DNA of 58,402 nucleotides from Chloroflexota bacterium (GCA_902810755.1 CADDYT010000019.1:1-58402), one strand, 5' to 3'. Shown: positions 1 to 8,084, counted from the first letter of the stretch. The notes: generated by a model not told the origin, from the letters alone. Numbers and translations are program-made.

Positions 1-563
1 AAGTAGCTGTGATAGGCACAGAAGTAGTTGGAAGCGCACTGGCTATACGAGCTGTCGAAGCAGAGATTCTCGTTCCTGCCCAGGAAGACGAAGAAGACGT
101 TGTGAATGCTCGAAGACCAGCCGTTGACCGACTGCGCGTGACTCACCTCGTTCTGGATATCGCTGTCCAGCAGGGGGGTTTCGACATACGAACGGGTATC
201 CACCCAGGAAGCTACCAGGTGTTCGGCAGAGGGGTAGCCGCCACCGGACTGCGTGTACTGTGTGTTGTTGTGGTAGAGACCCGTGCCGTTCACATCGCCG
301 AAGTACCGCTGGATCAGCGAGTTATAGCCGCTTTCAACGTTGTTGCCCGGTTCCCAGAAGATTGCGTAGACGTTGGCTGTCCCGGTCATTACCGGGCCGC
401 CGTAGTAACGCAGATTACCACCTGCCGCAGGGCTGTTCCTCACGAAAAAATGGGGAGGGTGGTGTTGCGGATGTGCCGCCGCAAACGCGCTGCCGGGGAT
501 CAACGCTGAAACCGCCAGCAGCAGCATCGGCACCAGAACAAGCGGGACGATCAGTTTCCGCAT
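1..563 (-). CDS. Secreted EXORDIUM (phosphate-induced protein 1)-like protein, 3' part outside window
   Basis: An open minus-strand frame starts at ATG 563 and runs off the left edge after 187 codons. The start is supported by AAGGAG nine bases upstream. Residues 1-28 form a classical signal peptide (MRKL, a long hydrophobic core, then AFA before the likely cleavage site), followed by a His/Pro-rich linker. The mature part reads RYYGGPVMTGTANVYAIFW, which resembles the 'YHGGPVLTG..NVY.IWYG' opening of the EXORDIUM/phosphate-induced protein 1 family known from plants and some bacteria. I infer an exported protein of that family; its biochemical role is not established. The C-terminal half is not visible, so family membership rests on the N-terminal motif only. 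Confidence 0.7.
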   Translation of the reverse strand, partial: MRKLIVPLVLVPMLLLAVSALIPGSAFAAAHPQHHPPHFFVRNSPAAGGNLRYYGGPVMTGTANVYAIFWEPGNNVESGYNSLIQRYFGDVNGTGLYHNNTQYTQSGGGYPSAEHLVASWVDTRSYVETPLLDSDIQNEVSHAQSVNGWSSSIHNVFFVFLGRNENLCFDSSYSQCASNYFCAYHSY

Positions 564-807
564 GCAGAAGTGCTCCTTTTTCGGGGTAATGGAAACATGC
601 TTCCTAAAGAGACAACATCGGCGCTCAGTGGAGGCGGGATGTTACTCCTCCTCCGGGAACCGTCCTGTTCCCCTTGCCTGCCCATCCCATTCCATTCCAC
701 TATTCCCATTATACCGGCCTGGCCTTCATTTCCACTTCACTCCCCAGATTAGCCTTTTCCTCACTGAATCAGCATATTTACGGATACGCTCCTGCTGACT
801 TTGTATT

Positions 808-839
808 TTACATAAGACAACAATGCGTTACATAAGACA
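808..839. repeat. Two 12-bp direct repeats upstream of the secreted-protein gene and tRNA-Lys
   Basis: TTACATAAGACA occurs at 808-819 and again at 828-839, exactly 20 bp apart, so both copies lie on the same helix face after two turns. The stretch 564-936 otherwise holds no gene. The pair could be a regulator site for the minus-strand secreted-protein gene; no regulator is identified. Confidence 0.45.
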
Positions 840-936
840 TCTTTTCCCCGCTATTTTGCCGCCCCGACGAGGCTTGACAACCCATGATATACTGTTCTCG
901 TGCTGGCAGAACCCATAACATGCGTCCTGTCAGCAT

Positions 937-1008
937 GACCGCGTAGCTCAGTGGTAGAGCACGCGCCTTTTAAGCGTGTGGTCGTGGGTTCGAGTCCCAC
1001 CGCGGTCA
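937..1008 (+). tRNA. tRNA-Lys (anticodon TTT)
   Basis: A full cloverleaf can be drawn: acceptor GACCGCG pairs with CGCGGTC, discriminator base A at 1008; D arm GCTC-AGTGGTA-GAGC; anticodon stem CGCGC/GCGTG (one G-U) around loop CTTTTAA, giving anticodon TTT; T arm GTGGG-TTCGAGT-CCCAC. CCA is not encoded. It stands alone, about 90 bp upstream of fdrA, and no integrase or attachment duplication is seen beside it. Confidence 0.96.
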
Positions 1009-1038
1009 TTTTTTATTTCTCCTGACCAGTCCCTGTGG

Positions 1039-1072
1039 CAGTTTGTGGTAGAATAAGCCATATCACAAACTG
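1039..1072 (+). promoter_or_regulatory. Inverted repeat over an extended -10 upstream of fdrA
   Basis: CAGTTTGTG (1039-1047) and CACAAACTG (1064-1072) are perfect 9-bp inverted arms. The space between them contains TGGTAGAAT, an extended -10-like sequence (TAGAAT at 1049-1054), with the fdrA start 25 bp after the right arm. The geometry suggests an operator for a dimeric repressor at the fdrA-DUF1116 promoter. No convincing -35 is present. Confidence 0.5.
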
Positions 1073-1096
1073 AAAGAACTGGTTGCGAGGTGTGCT

Positions 1097-2677
1097 ATGC
1101 CCATCAAAGCGCGTGTGAAACGCAGCGCCTATTTTGATTCGATTACCCTCATGAGGATTGCCCGCTCGCTGACGGAGATGGCGGGAATCGAGGATGCTGC
1201 CGCCATCATGGCGACCGCGCCAAACCTGCAACTGCTGGCCGAGGCTGGCTTGATGCCTCCCGAACTCTCCGCCGACGCAGCAGGCCCCGGCGATGTGCTG
1301 CTGGTGGTGCGCGCCGCCGACGAGGCGAGCGCCGGAGCAGCCCTGGATGCCGCCGAGGCGCAGCTCGCGCAGCGGCCCACCCCTGCAGCAGGAACCGGTG
1401 AGGCAGCAGGCCCGGAGCAGCCGCGCTCACTGGAACAGGCGGCGCGGCAGATGAAGGGGGGAGTGGCCGTCATCTCCGTACCCGGCCCGTATGCCGCGCT
1501 GGAAAGCGAACGCGCCTTGCGTGCCGGACTGCATGTTTTCCTCTTCAGCGATAACGTGCCGCTCGCCGACGAAATCGCGCTCAAACAGCTTGCGCAGGAG
1601 CGTGGCTTGCTGCTGATGGGGCCAGACTGCGGCACCGCCATGCTCAACGGTGTGGGCCTCGGCTTCGTCAATGTCGTGCCATGCGGCTCTATCGGCATCG
1701 TCGGGGCTTCCGGCACAGGCATTCAGCAGGTCATGTCGCTTATTGCACAGAGCGGGGGCGGCGTCTCACAGGCCATTGGCTGCGGCGGTCGGGACCTCTC
1801 GGCTGAGGTCGGGGCCATCACCACGTTGCAAGGGCTGCACCTGCTCCAAGCGGACGAGCAGACGCGCGCCATCGTTCTCATCTCCAAGCCGCCCGCGCCC
1901 GCTGTCGCCGGTCGCGTGCTGGAAGCCGCTATGGGCGGCGACAAACCCGTCATCGTCTGCTTTGTCGGGGCCGACACGGACGCCTTGCGACAACGCTATG
2001 GTGAGCGTCTCGTCATCACGCGCAATCTCACAGAGGCTGCGCATGCCGCCCTCGCCGCTATCGGCCTCGAAGCAGCCGGGCAACGTGTAGAGCAGAGCAA
2101 CGTAAAAATCGGCGCCGGAGAACGAGCATCGGCGAACGTCTGGCCCGTCAGGGCTGACGGCTACCTCGCCGCGCTCTTTTCCGGCGGTACGCTCTGCGAC
2201 GAGGCCATGCATCTCTGGTCAGAGCGGCTCGGCCCGGTCTATTCCAACATTCCCTTGAGGCCGGAATGGCGTTTGAGCGAGAGGCAGGTGGGACATGTCG
2301 CCATCGACTTTGGCGCGGACGAGTACACGCGCGGACGCCCGCATCCGATGATCGACCCCGGCCTGCGTCTGAGACGCCTGCAGGAAGAGGCGCGCAATCC
2401 ACACACGGGCGTCATCCTGCTGGATATCGTGCTTGGCTACTGCTCGCATCCTGACCCGGCCTCGGTCTACGCGCCCGCCATTCGCGAAGCTCTCGTCGGG
2501 GCCGGGCGCGAGCAACGATCGCTTTTCTGCATCATCTCGCTCTGCGGCACCGAAGGCGACCCGCAGCGACTTTCTGCCCAGGCCGCTCAGTTGCGCGAGG
2601 CCGGGGCCGAAGTCTTTACCAGCAATATTGAGGCCGCCTTACGCTGCGTTGAGCTTTTGAGGAACGATCATGACTGA
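1097..2677 (+). CDS. fdrA: FdrA family protein (succinyl-CoA-synthetase-like; AllF-type oxamate carbamoyltransferase subunit)
   Basis: 526 residues, near the length of E. coli FdrA. The protein has the FdrA arrangement of Rossmann-like and succinyl-CoA synthetase alpha-like domains, with the stretch GIVGASGTGIQQV near residue 200, followed by the GGRDLS segment typical of the family. GAGG lies ten bases before ATG 1097. The last 8 bp overlap the following DUF1116 gene, so the two are translationally coupled. In E. coli, FdrA together with the DUF1116 and DUF2877 proteins has been reported to form oxamate transcarbamylase (AllFGH) of anaerobic allantoin degradation. Here no DUF2877 protein or carbamate kinase follows, so the substrate is uncertain and only the family call is firm. 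Confidence 0.88.
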   Translation: MPIKARVKRSAYFDSITLMRIARSLTEMAGIEDAAAIMATAPNLQLLAEAGLMPPELSADAAGPGDVLLVVRAADEASAGAALDAAEAQLAQRPTPAAGTGEAAGPEQPRSLEQAARQMKGGVAVISVPGPYAALESERALRAGLHVFLFSDNVPLADEIALKQLAQERGLLLMGPDCGTAMLNGVGLGFVNVVPCGSIGIVGASGTGIQQVMSLIAQSGGGVSQAIGCGGRDLSAEVGAITTLQGLHLLQADEQTRAIVLISKPPAPAVAGRVLEAAMGGDKPVIVCFVGADTDALRQRYGERLVITRNLTEAAHAALAAIGLEAAGQRVEQSNVKIGAGERASANVWPVRADGYLAALFSGGTLCDEAMHLWSERLGPVYSNIPLRPEWRLSERQVGHVAIDFGADEYTRGRPHPMIDPGLRLRRLQEEARNPHTGVILLDIVLGYCSHPDPASVYAPAIREALVGAGREQRSLFCIISLCGTEGDPQRLSAQAAQLREAGAEVFTSNIEAALRCVELLRNDHD

Positions 2678-4073
2678 TATTACCCTTCCAGCGACCCCCA
2701 TGCCCGTCATCAACGTCGGGGCCGATCTCTTTGCCGATGCCATCGAGGCGCAGGGCGTGAACGTGACCCGTGTTGCCTGGCGACCGCCCGCCGGGGACGC
2801 TCGCGCGCTGGCGAAACTGCTGGCCGACCCCTCGGTGGATGCGGCCAACGCGCTGGCCGTCGAGCGCATGCTGGCGGCGCATCCCGTGATTGTCGATGTG
2901 CGACCGGCGCGCGAGGTGATCCCTGCCCTGCGCGAGCGCAAATTGCTGCACGCCGGCCCACCCATCGGCTGGAAGCGCATGTGCGGCCCTATGCGCGGCG
3001 CGATTATCGGCGCTTGCCTCTATGAGGGGTGGGCAAAGGATGAGGGAGAAGCCATTGCGCTGGCGGAATCGGACGCCCTCGATTTCGAGCCGTGCCACCA
3101 CTACAACGCCGTTGGCCCTATGGCCGGCATCACCTCGCCCTCTATGCCCGTCTTCGTCGTCGAGGACAGAACGCATGGCAACACAACGTATGCCACGCTC
3201 AACGAGGGCCTCGGCAAAGTGCTGCGCTACGGCGCCTACAGCGCCGATGTTCTCGAACGCCTGCGCTGGATGGGTGATGTTCTTGGCCCGGCTCTGGCTC
3301 GCGCCATCCGGCATCTGGGCGGCATCGATGTGCGGACCATCATGGCGCAGGCGTTGCAGATGGGTGACGAATGCCATAACCGCAACAAGGCCGCCACCTC
3401 GCTCTTTGCACGCGAGATCGCTCCGGCCCTCGTCGAAACCGGCAATTCCGCTGCGGAGAGCGCCGCCGTCCTGCGTTTCATCGCCGGAAACGACCATTTC
3501 CACCTCAATCCCTCGATGGCCGCCGCCAAAGCCATCACGCTGGCCGCAGCTAACATCCCGCGCAGCAGCGTCGTTGTCACGATGGCGCGCAACGGCGTCG
3601 ATTTCGGCATTCGCGTCAGCGGCCTCGGCGACCGCTGGTTCACCGGCCCGGCGCAGTATATCCAGGGCCTCTACTTCGCCGGTTACGGCCCTGAGGACGC
3701 CAACCCCGATATCGGGGACAGCGCCATTACCGAGACCAGCGGCGTCGGCGCCTTCGCCATGGCGGGCGCGCCCGCCATTGTTCAGTTCATCGGCGGCACC
3801 CCTGCCGACGCTCTGCGTTACACCCGCTCGATGTACGATATCACGGTCACGCGCAACCCGCTTTTTGGTCTGCCTGCCCTCGACTTCCAGGGCGTTCCCA
3901 CCGGCATCGACATCCGCCAGGTCTGCCGTCTCAATCTGCCCCCCGTCATCAACACCGGCATCGCCCATCGCCTTCCCGGCGTTGGCCAGGTCGGCGCCGG
4001 TATCGTCCACCCGCCCATGCAATGCTTCGAGGATGCGCTGCAGGCGCTGGCAGAACAGATCGGGAACGAATGA
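2670..4073 (+). CDS. DUF1116 family protein (YlbE/AllG-like), partner of FdrA
   Basis: 467 residues, starting at ATG 2670 inside the end of fdrA. The sequence carries the family's long conserved core, including the GWKRMCGPMRGAIIGA segment around residue 100, GNDHFHLNPSMAAAKA around 275 and the GVGAFAMAGAPAIVQFIGG stretch around 355. This family is nearly always encoded beside FdrA; its E. coli member is a subunit of the oxamate-carbamoyltransferase complex. The gene ends 9 bp from the convergent EamA gene, so the operon contains just two genes. The absence of a DUF2877 subunit suggests either a two-subunit enzyme or a third subunit elsewhere. Confidence 0.88.
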   Translation: MTDITLPATPMPVINVGADLFADAIEAQGVNVTRVAWRPPAGDARALAKLLADPSVDAANALAVERMLAAHPVIVDVRPAREVIPALRERKLLHAGPPIGWKRMCGPMRGAIIGACLYEGWAKDEGEAIALAESDALDFEPCHHYNAVGPMAGITSPSMPVFVVEDRTHGNTTYATLNEGLGKVLRYGAYSADVLERLRWMGDVLGPALARAIRHLGGIDVRTIMAQALQMGDECHNRNKAATSLFAREIAPALVETGNSAAESAAVLRFIAGNDHFHLNPSMAAAKAITLAAANIPRSSVVVTMARNGVDFGIRVSGLGDRWFTGPAQYIQGLYFAGYGPEDANPDIGDSAITETSGVGAFAMAGAPAIVQFIGGTPADALRYTRSMYDITVTRNPLFGLPALDFQGVPTGIDIRQVCRLNLPPVINTGIAHRLPGVGQVGAGIVHPPMQCFEDALQALAEQIGNE

Positions 4074-4082
4074 GAGGAGCCA

Positions 4083-5057
4083 TTATCTGCGCGCTTCTCT
4101 GGCGAAGGAGACGAGGCAGACGCCGACGATGATGGTGAGCATGGCCAGCAGGCCGAGCGGCGTGATGTGTTCGCCGTCGAGCAGGATGCCGAGGCCGACG
4201 GCCACCATCGGGTTGACATAGGCGTAGCTGGTGGCGAGCGCGGGTCGCACGTTACGCAGCAGGTAGCCGTAGGCGCTGAAGGCGATCAGCGAGCCGAAGA
4301 CGATCAGGAAGCCGATGGCGAGCAGCGAGGGAACGGTGGGCGCGGGCAGCGGCTCGCGCAGGCCCAGGCTGATCACGACCAGCACGGCCCCGCCGACCAG
4401 CATCTCGCTCGCGCTGGACATCAGGCCGCCCGGCAGCTTGAGGCGCTGGCTCCAGGCCGAGCCGAGCGCCCAGCAGATGGGGGCGAGCAGCAGGGCAATC
4501 GCGCCCATCGGGCTGGCCCACATATTGCTGCCCGCATTGAGCAGGATGACGCCGATAAAGCCGATGCCGAGTCCGCACCATTCCAGGCGGTTGGGCCAGC
4601 GTCCCCACAGCCCGGCGAAGAGCGCCGTCCAGAGGGGAATGGCTGCCAGGCCAAGCGCGGCCAATCCAGAGGCCACCCATTGCTCGGCAAAGGCCACGCC
4701 TGCGTTGCCACCCGCCAGCAGCAGAATGCCGACGATGCCCGCGCCAATCCACCCGGCGCGGCTGGGACGCGGCGCGCCGCGCAGGCGCAGCACGAGATAG
4801 AGAATGCTTCCGGCGACCAGGAAGCGAACGGCTGCCATCCAGAAGGGGGCGAAGCCGGCCAGGGCAATGCGCATCGCCAGGTAGGTCGAGCCCCAGATGG
4901 TGTAGAGCGCGAACAGCGAGAGCAGGACGCGCCAGCGTTCCGGCTTTGCCTGCGCCATCGTCGTCGTTGCCGCTACTTCCGGGGTTGGCGTCTCGATCCC
5001 TGTTCCGCTGCCGTCGGAAGAAGACGTTGATGAGGGCATGTCATAGGATTTGCTCAT
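4083..5057 (-). CDS. EamA/DMT-superfamily transporter (YedA/RhaT-like)
   Basis: 324 residues with an N-terminal, Ser/Thr/Pro-rich cytoplasmic extension of about 40 residues, then ten hydrophobic segments arranged as two EamA repeats. The first repeat opens with YTIWGSTYLAMRIAL, the signature of the drug/metabolite transporter superfamily; the second has the ATSYAYVNPMVAVGLG motif near the C-terminus, typical of YedA/RhaT-like permeases. It probably exports small metabolites across the cytoplasmic membrane; the substrate cannot be told. It is convergent with the FdrA operon and divergent from the receiver-plsX operon across a 415-bp AT-rich spacer. Confidence 0.9.
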   Translation of the reverse strand: MSKSYDMPSSTSSSDGSGTGIETPTPEVAATTTMAQAKPERWRVLLSLFALYTIWGSTYLAMRIALAGFAPFWMAAVRFLVAGSILYLVLRLRGAPRPSRAGWIGAGIVGILLLAGGNAGVAFAEQWVASGLAALGLAAIPLWTALFAGLWGRWPNRLEWCGLGIGFIGVILLNAGSNMWASPMGAIALLLAPICWALGSAWSQRLKLPGGLMSSASEMLVGGAVLVVISLGLREPLPAPTVPSLLAIGFLIVFGSLIAFSAYGYLLRNVRPALATSYAYVNPMVAVGLGILLDGEHITPLGLLAMLTIIVGVCLVSFAREARR

Positions 5058-5176
5058 GATGATTGATCTTTCCGTTGATCTGGTCAGTAGACGTACTCTT
5101 TCGCTGCTTATAAGATGGATGCAGTGCTATCTTGCATATCAGGAACAAGCATAGCCGACTGCGCCAGCCATTACCA

Positions 5177-5210
5177 CAGCCAAATTGGATAAATTTGCTC
5201 AATTTGGCTG
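5177..5210. promoter_or_regulatory. Perfect 11-bp inverted repeat between EamA and receiver genes
   Basis: CAGCCAAATTG (5177-5187) and CAATTTGGCTG (5200-5210) are exact inverted copies separated by 12 bases. The site sits in the 415-bp divergent intergenic region, about 120 bp upstream of the EamA start. It could be a repressor operator or a hairpin in the EamA leader. The remainder of 5058-5472 is AT-rich and has no gene. Confidence 0.45.
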
Positions 5211-5383
5211 CTCTGGTTGTTCAATATGGTCTCCTTGCTGCTCTGTCATTGTATGATAGGATAGGACCATGCAAAACGCTATCCGCTTCTTGCGCTTGCA
5301 TCCTTTTCTGCTTATACAGAAAAACTATAGTCCTACAGAGGCAACAAAAAGGCTACAGGGGGCGTCTTTTTTGGGGAAGAGAA

Positions 5384-5392
5384 TGGTATAAT
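5384..5392 (+). promoter_or_regulatory. Extended -10 promoter for receiver-plsX operon
   Basis: TGGTATAAT (hexamer at 5387-5392) is a perfect extended -10 element, 81 bp before the receiver start. There is no good -35, as expected for an extended -10 promoter. Confidence 0.55.
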
Positions 5393-5472
5393 ACAGGTGT
5401 GTTCGCAAAAGGGGCAAATGCCTGCTTGCGCACATTGCAATGCTGTTTCGAGATGAGGGGGCCGCTGTTATT

Positions 5473-5880
5473 ATGACCAAGAAAATCCTGATTATGGATG
5501 ACGACCCGACGATTGCCGATCTGCTGGCGGAGGCGCTGGCCGACGAGGGCTATGAGGCCTACAGGACGACGCAAAGCCTGCGTTTCTATGACGCGCTGCG
5601 CGAACATCATCCCGATCTTATCCTGCTCGACCTGATGATGCCCTATCTGGATGGGCGCGATGAACTGAAACTGATGGCGATGAGTGGCAGCGAACGCCAG
5701 ATTCCCGTCATTGTGGTGACCGCTTTCCTGGGCGCGAGCAACGAGGAGCAGGCGCTGCGTGAAGCGGGGGTGGTACACATCGTCTACAAGCCATTTGATC
5801 TTGAGAAGCTGGTAGGGCTGGTGAAGGAGACCATTGGCGAACCCGATGGCTCCGCTGCCGCAGAAGGGAAACCGGCATGA
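5473..5880 (+). CDS. Stand-alone response-regulator receiver protein
   Basis: 135 residues forming one CheY-like receiver domain and nothing else. Visible catalytic residues: acidic pocket DDD at 9-11, phospho-acceptor Asp53 in LLDLMMP, Thr83 (VVTAF) and Lys106 (VYKPF). ATG 5473 is chosen because the domain's first strand KKILIMDD follows directly and GAGGGGG lies upstream; an earlier ATG at 5440 would add eleven residues without a Shine-Dalgarno sequence. Its stop overlaps the plsX start (ATGA), so the two are coupled. With no output domain it must act through protein contacts; a role in controlling phospholipid synthesis through its neighbour is only a guess. Confidence 0.88.
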   Translation: MTKKILIMDDDPTIADLLAEALADEGYEAYRTTQSLRFYDALREHHPDLILLDLMMPYLDGRDELKLMAMSGSERQIPVIVVTAFLGASNEEQALREAGVVHIVYKPFDLEKLVGLVKETIGEPDGSAAAEGKPA

Positions 5881-6905
5881 GCAATGACAGAGCCGTCACC
5901 TATGTTGCGCTGGATGCCATGGGAGGCGATTCCGCGCCCGCTGCAACGGTCGAGGGCGCCATTGAGGCGGCGCGTGAATACGGTATCGGGGTCTATCTGG
6001 TAGGCCGCGAGGAAGAGATACGCGCCGAACTTGGCAAGTATGATACGTATGGCCTTGACCTTCCGATTGTCAACACCGACGAAGTGATTGAGATGGATGA
6101 ACACCCCGCGACGGCTGTGCGCAGCAAGAAGCGCGCCTCCATGACGCTGGCGCTGGAACTGGTACGCGACGGCGAGGCGGTGGGAGCCGTCTCCGCCGGG
6201 AACAGCGGCGCGATGCTGGCCGCCTCTATTTTTACCCTCAGGCGCATTCCCGGCGTTGACCGGCCCGCACTCGGCGGTATCATGCCTACCAGGAAGGGAG
6301 TCAGTCTCGTCATCGATATGGGCGCGAACGTCGATTGCAAGCCAGAATATTTACAGCAGTTCGCGCTCATGGGTGCGATCTATATGAACCGTATTTTCCA
6401 TATCAGGAAGCCGCGTATCGGTCTGCTCTCTAACGGGGAGGAAGAGACGAAAGGCAACCAGCTGGTGATAGAGGCGCACCGGCTCATTAAAGAAAGCGCG
6501 GCCACGCTCGGGCTGAACTTCATCGGCAATGTTGAGGGACGCGATATCCCCGCCGGAGAAGCCGATGTGGTGGTCTGCGACGGCTTTGTAGGCAATGTTG
6601 TCCTCAAGCTCAGCGAGGGGCTGGGCGAGAATTTCCGGGACCTGGTGCGCGAGCAGGTAGCCGGGCCGCCACCCAATAAAGTGGCCGGCGCCATCCTGCG
6701 CCCCGGCCTGCGCAAAATCTTCAAACGTATGGACTATGCCGAATATGGCGGCGTGCCGCTGCTGGGTGTCAATGGCGCGGCCATCGTGGCGCATGGCCGT
6801 TCCAACGCGCGCGCCATCAAGAACGCTCTGCGCGTGGCCCGCGAGACGGCCCAGACAGGCGTCGCCGCCGCCATCGCCGAAGACCTCGCCAGACTCTCCC
6901 GGTAA
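5877..6905 (+). CDS. plsX: Phosphate acyltransferase PlsX
   Basis: 342 residues, the normal PlsX length. The N-terminus YVALDAMGGDSAP is the family hallmark; further conserved stretches are GAVSAGNSGAMLAAS, VIDMGANVDCKPEYL, GLLSNGEEETKGN, FIGNVEGRDI and VVCDGFVGNVVLKLSEG. PlsX converts acyl-ACP to acyl-phosphate at the membrane, the first step in PlsX/PlsY phosphatidic acid synthesis. In many bacteria plsX lies beside fabD/fabH/acpP or rpmF; here it is instead coupled to a lone receiver domain, and nothing lipid-related follows. The gene is followed by the complex repeat element. Confidence 0.97.
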   Translation: MSNDRAVTYVALDAMGGDSAPAATVEGAIEAAREYGIGVYLVGREEEIRAELGKYDTYGLDLPIVNTDEVIEMDEHPATAVRSKKRASMTLALELVRDGEAVGAVSAGNSGAMLAASIFTLRRIPGVDRPALGGIMPTRKGVSLVIDMGANVDCKPEYLQQFALMGAIYMNRIFHIRKPRIGLLSNGEEETKGNQLVIEAHRLIKESAATLGLNFIGNVEGRDIPAGEADVVVCDGFVGNVVLKLSEGLGENFRDLVREQVAGPPPNKVAGAILRPGLRKIFKRMDYAEYGGVPLLGVNGAAIVAHGRSNARAIKNALRVARETAQTGVAAAIAEDLARLSR

Positions 6906-6951
6906 AGAGAAGAGGGATAGAGAGGAAAGCGCAAGCTACCCCGGACCCCCG

Positions 6952-7480
6952 CGCGCCAGGCAGTCTGCCTGCAAGGGCAGGCCTCGGTCGCAGGCCATAG
7001 CCCCGGCAGGCCAGCGGCAAGGGGTGGCCCCAGAAGCGTGAACGGAAGCCCGTGCGAGCGCCATGCAGGCCACCGACGCTGCGCCGGGCAGGGCAGCGTC
7101 GCTGCACCAGCAGGCCAGCGTCCGCAAGGGGCAGGCCACCACCGCAGGCCACCCCTTGCGGGTGGCCTGCTGGTGTGTGGCCTGAAGTGAACGCTTCTGG
7201 GGGTGGCCCTACTAGAGACGACTGCTCCGCAAGCCGCACGAACGCATCGTCTAGAGTAGTTTGAGAACCCACGTGCCTTGAAGCACGCACAAAAGAGATC
7301 CACCAGCGGCACGACCGCCTCGTATATAGTAGGGCCACCCCTTGCGGGTGGCCTGCTGGTGTGTGGCCTGCTGGTGTGTGGCCTGCTGGTGTGTGGCCTG
7401 CTGGTGTGTGGCCTGCCCCTTGCGGACGCTGGCCTGTTATGACGGGTGGCCTGCCTGGCCGGTGGCCCGTTATGGCGTGC
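6952..7480. repeat. Modular 'ggcctg' repeat element, copy A (downstream of plsX)
   Basis: This GC-rich gene-free tract shares several modules, in the same order, with 48917-49370. Shared pieces: 'ggggtggccccaga-gcg' (7021-7037); TGAAGTGAACGC-TCTGGGGG with flanking ggcc (7179-7210); AGACGAC followed by GCACGAACGC and CGTCT, which pair with each other (7216-7253); and a 29-bp module (7327-7355) identical to 49209-49237. The 29-bp module contains a perfect hairpin GGCCACCC-CTTGC-GGGTGGCC. It runs into tandem 15-mers. Long open frames through it translate to low-complexity HTPAG repeats, so I do not call a protein. Confidence 0.85.
7350..7409. repeat. Four tandem copies of a 15-bp unit
   Basis: GGCCTGCTGGTGTGT repeats exactly four times (7350-7364, 7365-7379, 7380-7394, 7395-7409) and a fifth partial copy diverges after GGCCTG. 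There are no unique spacers, so this is not a CRISPR array. It is the tail of repeat element A; a similar position in element B holds a different (10-bp) tandem unit. Confidence 0.95.
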
Positions 7481-7491
7481 GGGCAGGGCAA

Positions 7492-7833
7492 TTACCCTGT
7501 TTTCCGCTGGCGTTTGGCGGCTCCGCCCAGCTTACCGATACGGCTGTAGAAATCGGCGTCGTGCCGCTCTTTGGTGGTGTTGCCGCCTTTCTTGCCCATC
7601 TCAGAGAAGTGATCCGGGCCATACTTGCTGACATTGGCCTGCCCGCCCTTGCGGGCAATCGTGCGGTAGTATTCGCTGCCGCGTTTCTCCTTCAGGCTGG
7701 TGCCGCCCTTTTTGCCAATGCGGCGGTAGTAGTCCTCGCCATACTTGTCGCGAACCTTACTGCCCCCCCTGCGGCCCGCTTCTGATGTGGACATCGGGGC
7801 TGTCCTTGTTTCACTCTCCTGCATCATAGCCAT
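7492..7833 (-). CDS. KGG-repeat (GsiB/Con-10-like) stress protein
   Basis: 113 residues, very hydrophilic, with the KGG stress-protein repeat in tandem: SEAGRRGGSKV, GKKGGTS, ARKGGQA, GKKGGNT and GKLGGAA, spaced about 20 residues apart and each followed by a (E/D)xYxxI-type helix. Such proteins are related to GsiB and plant group-1 LEA proteins and are thought to protect against desiccation or general stress. I choose ATG 7833 because AAAGG sits nine bases before it; a TTG two codons upstream is too close. A perfect TTGACA-17-TATACT promoter lies upstream. Confidence 0.9.
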   Translation of the reverse strand: MAMMQESETRTAPMSTSEAGRRGGSKVRDKYGEDYYRRIGKKGGTSLKEKRGSEYYRTIARKGGQANVSKYGPDHFSEMGKKGGNTTKERHDADFYSRIGKLGGAAKRQRKTG

Positions 7834-7946
7834 GCTCAATTACCTTTCCCCTGTTTGAGTTTGAGGACCACAGAATGATTCCTGCGGTGAAAATAAAAAA
7901 ATGCACAGCCAGCCGCGCTTTAGCTGCAAGGTTGGTCTGCGCCTTC

Positions 7947-7975
7947 AGTATAGAGGAAAACTCTACCGTTGTCAA
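7947..7975 (-). promoter_or_regulatory. Sigma-70-type promoter of the KGG stress gene
   Basis: On the minus strand TTGACA (7975-7970), a 17-bp spacer and TATACT (7952-7947) form a near-consensus promoter, about 115 bp upstream of the KGG gene start. The vegetative-type consensus is notable for a gene expected to be stress-induced. Confidence 0.8.
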
Positions 7976-8055
7976 TGAAAAAACGGACATTTCTGCGACT
8001 ACTGGCTATCTGGCGGCGATATTTCTTTGATATCCTTCTGCCCGCTGCGAAACAC

Positions 8056-8084
8056 TGGACATTCCGGCGAAGAATGTCTATACT
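8056..8084 (+). promoter_or_regulatory. Promoter of the small gene at 8131
   Basis: TGGACA (8056-8061), a 17-bp spacer, then TATACT (8079-8084), 46 bp before the ATG at 8131. Confidence 0.65.

Noticed and set aside
937..1008. tRNA-Lys as an integration site for a genomic island
   Set aside because: No integrase, no repeated tRNA 3' end and no mobile genes nearby; flanking genes look chromosomal.
2616..4022. 468-residue antisense frame opposite the DUF1116 gene
   Set aside because: Composition is typical of the GC-rich shadow of a real gene; the plus-strand protein has clear family motifs.
4167..5030. 287-residue plus-strand frame opposite the EamA gene
   Set aside because: Gln/Gly/His-rich antisense shadow of a membrane protein.
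7350..7409. Possible CRISPR array
   Set aside because: Units are contiguous 15-mers with no spacers, and no cas genes occur in the window.
6817..7491. 224-residue minus-strand open frame with HTPAG repeats
   Set aside because: It runs antisense over the end of plsX and through the repeat element, has repeated low-complexity translation and no ribosome binding site. The matching frame over copy B shows similar strings only because the DNA modules match.
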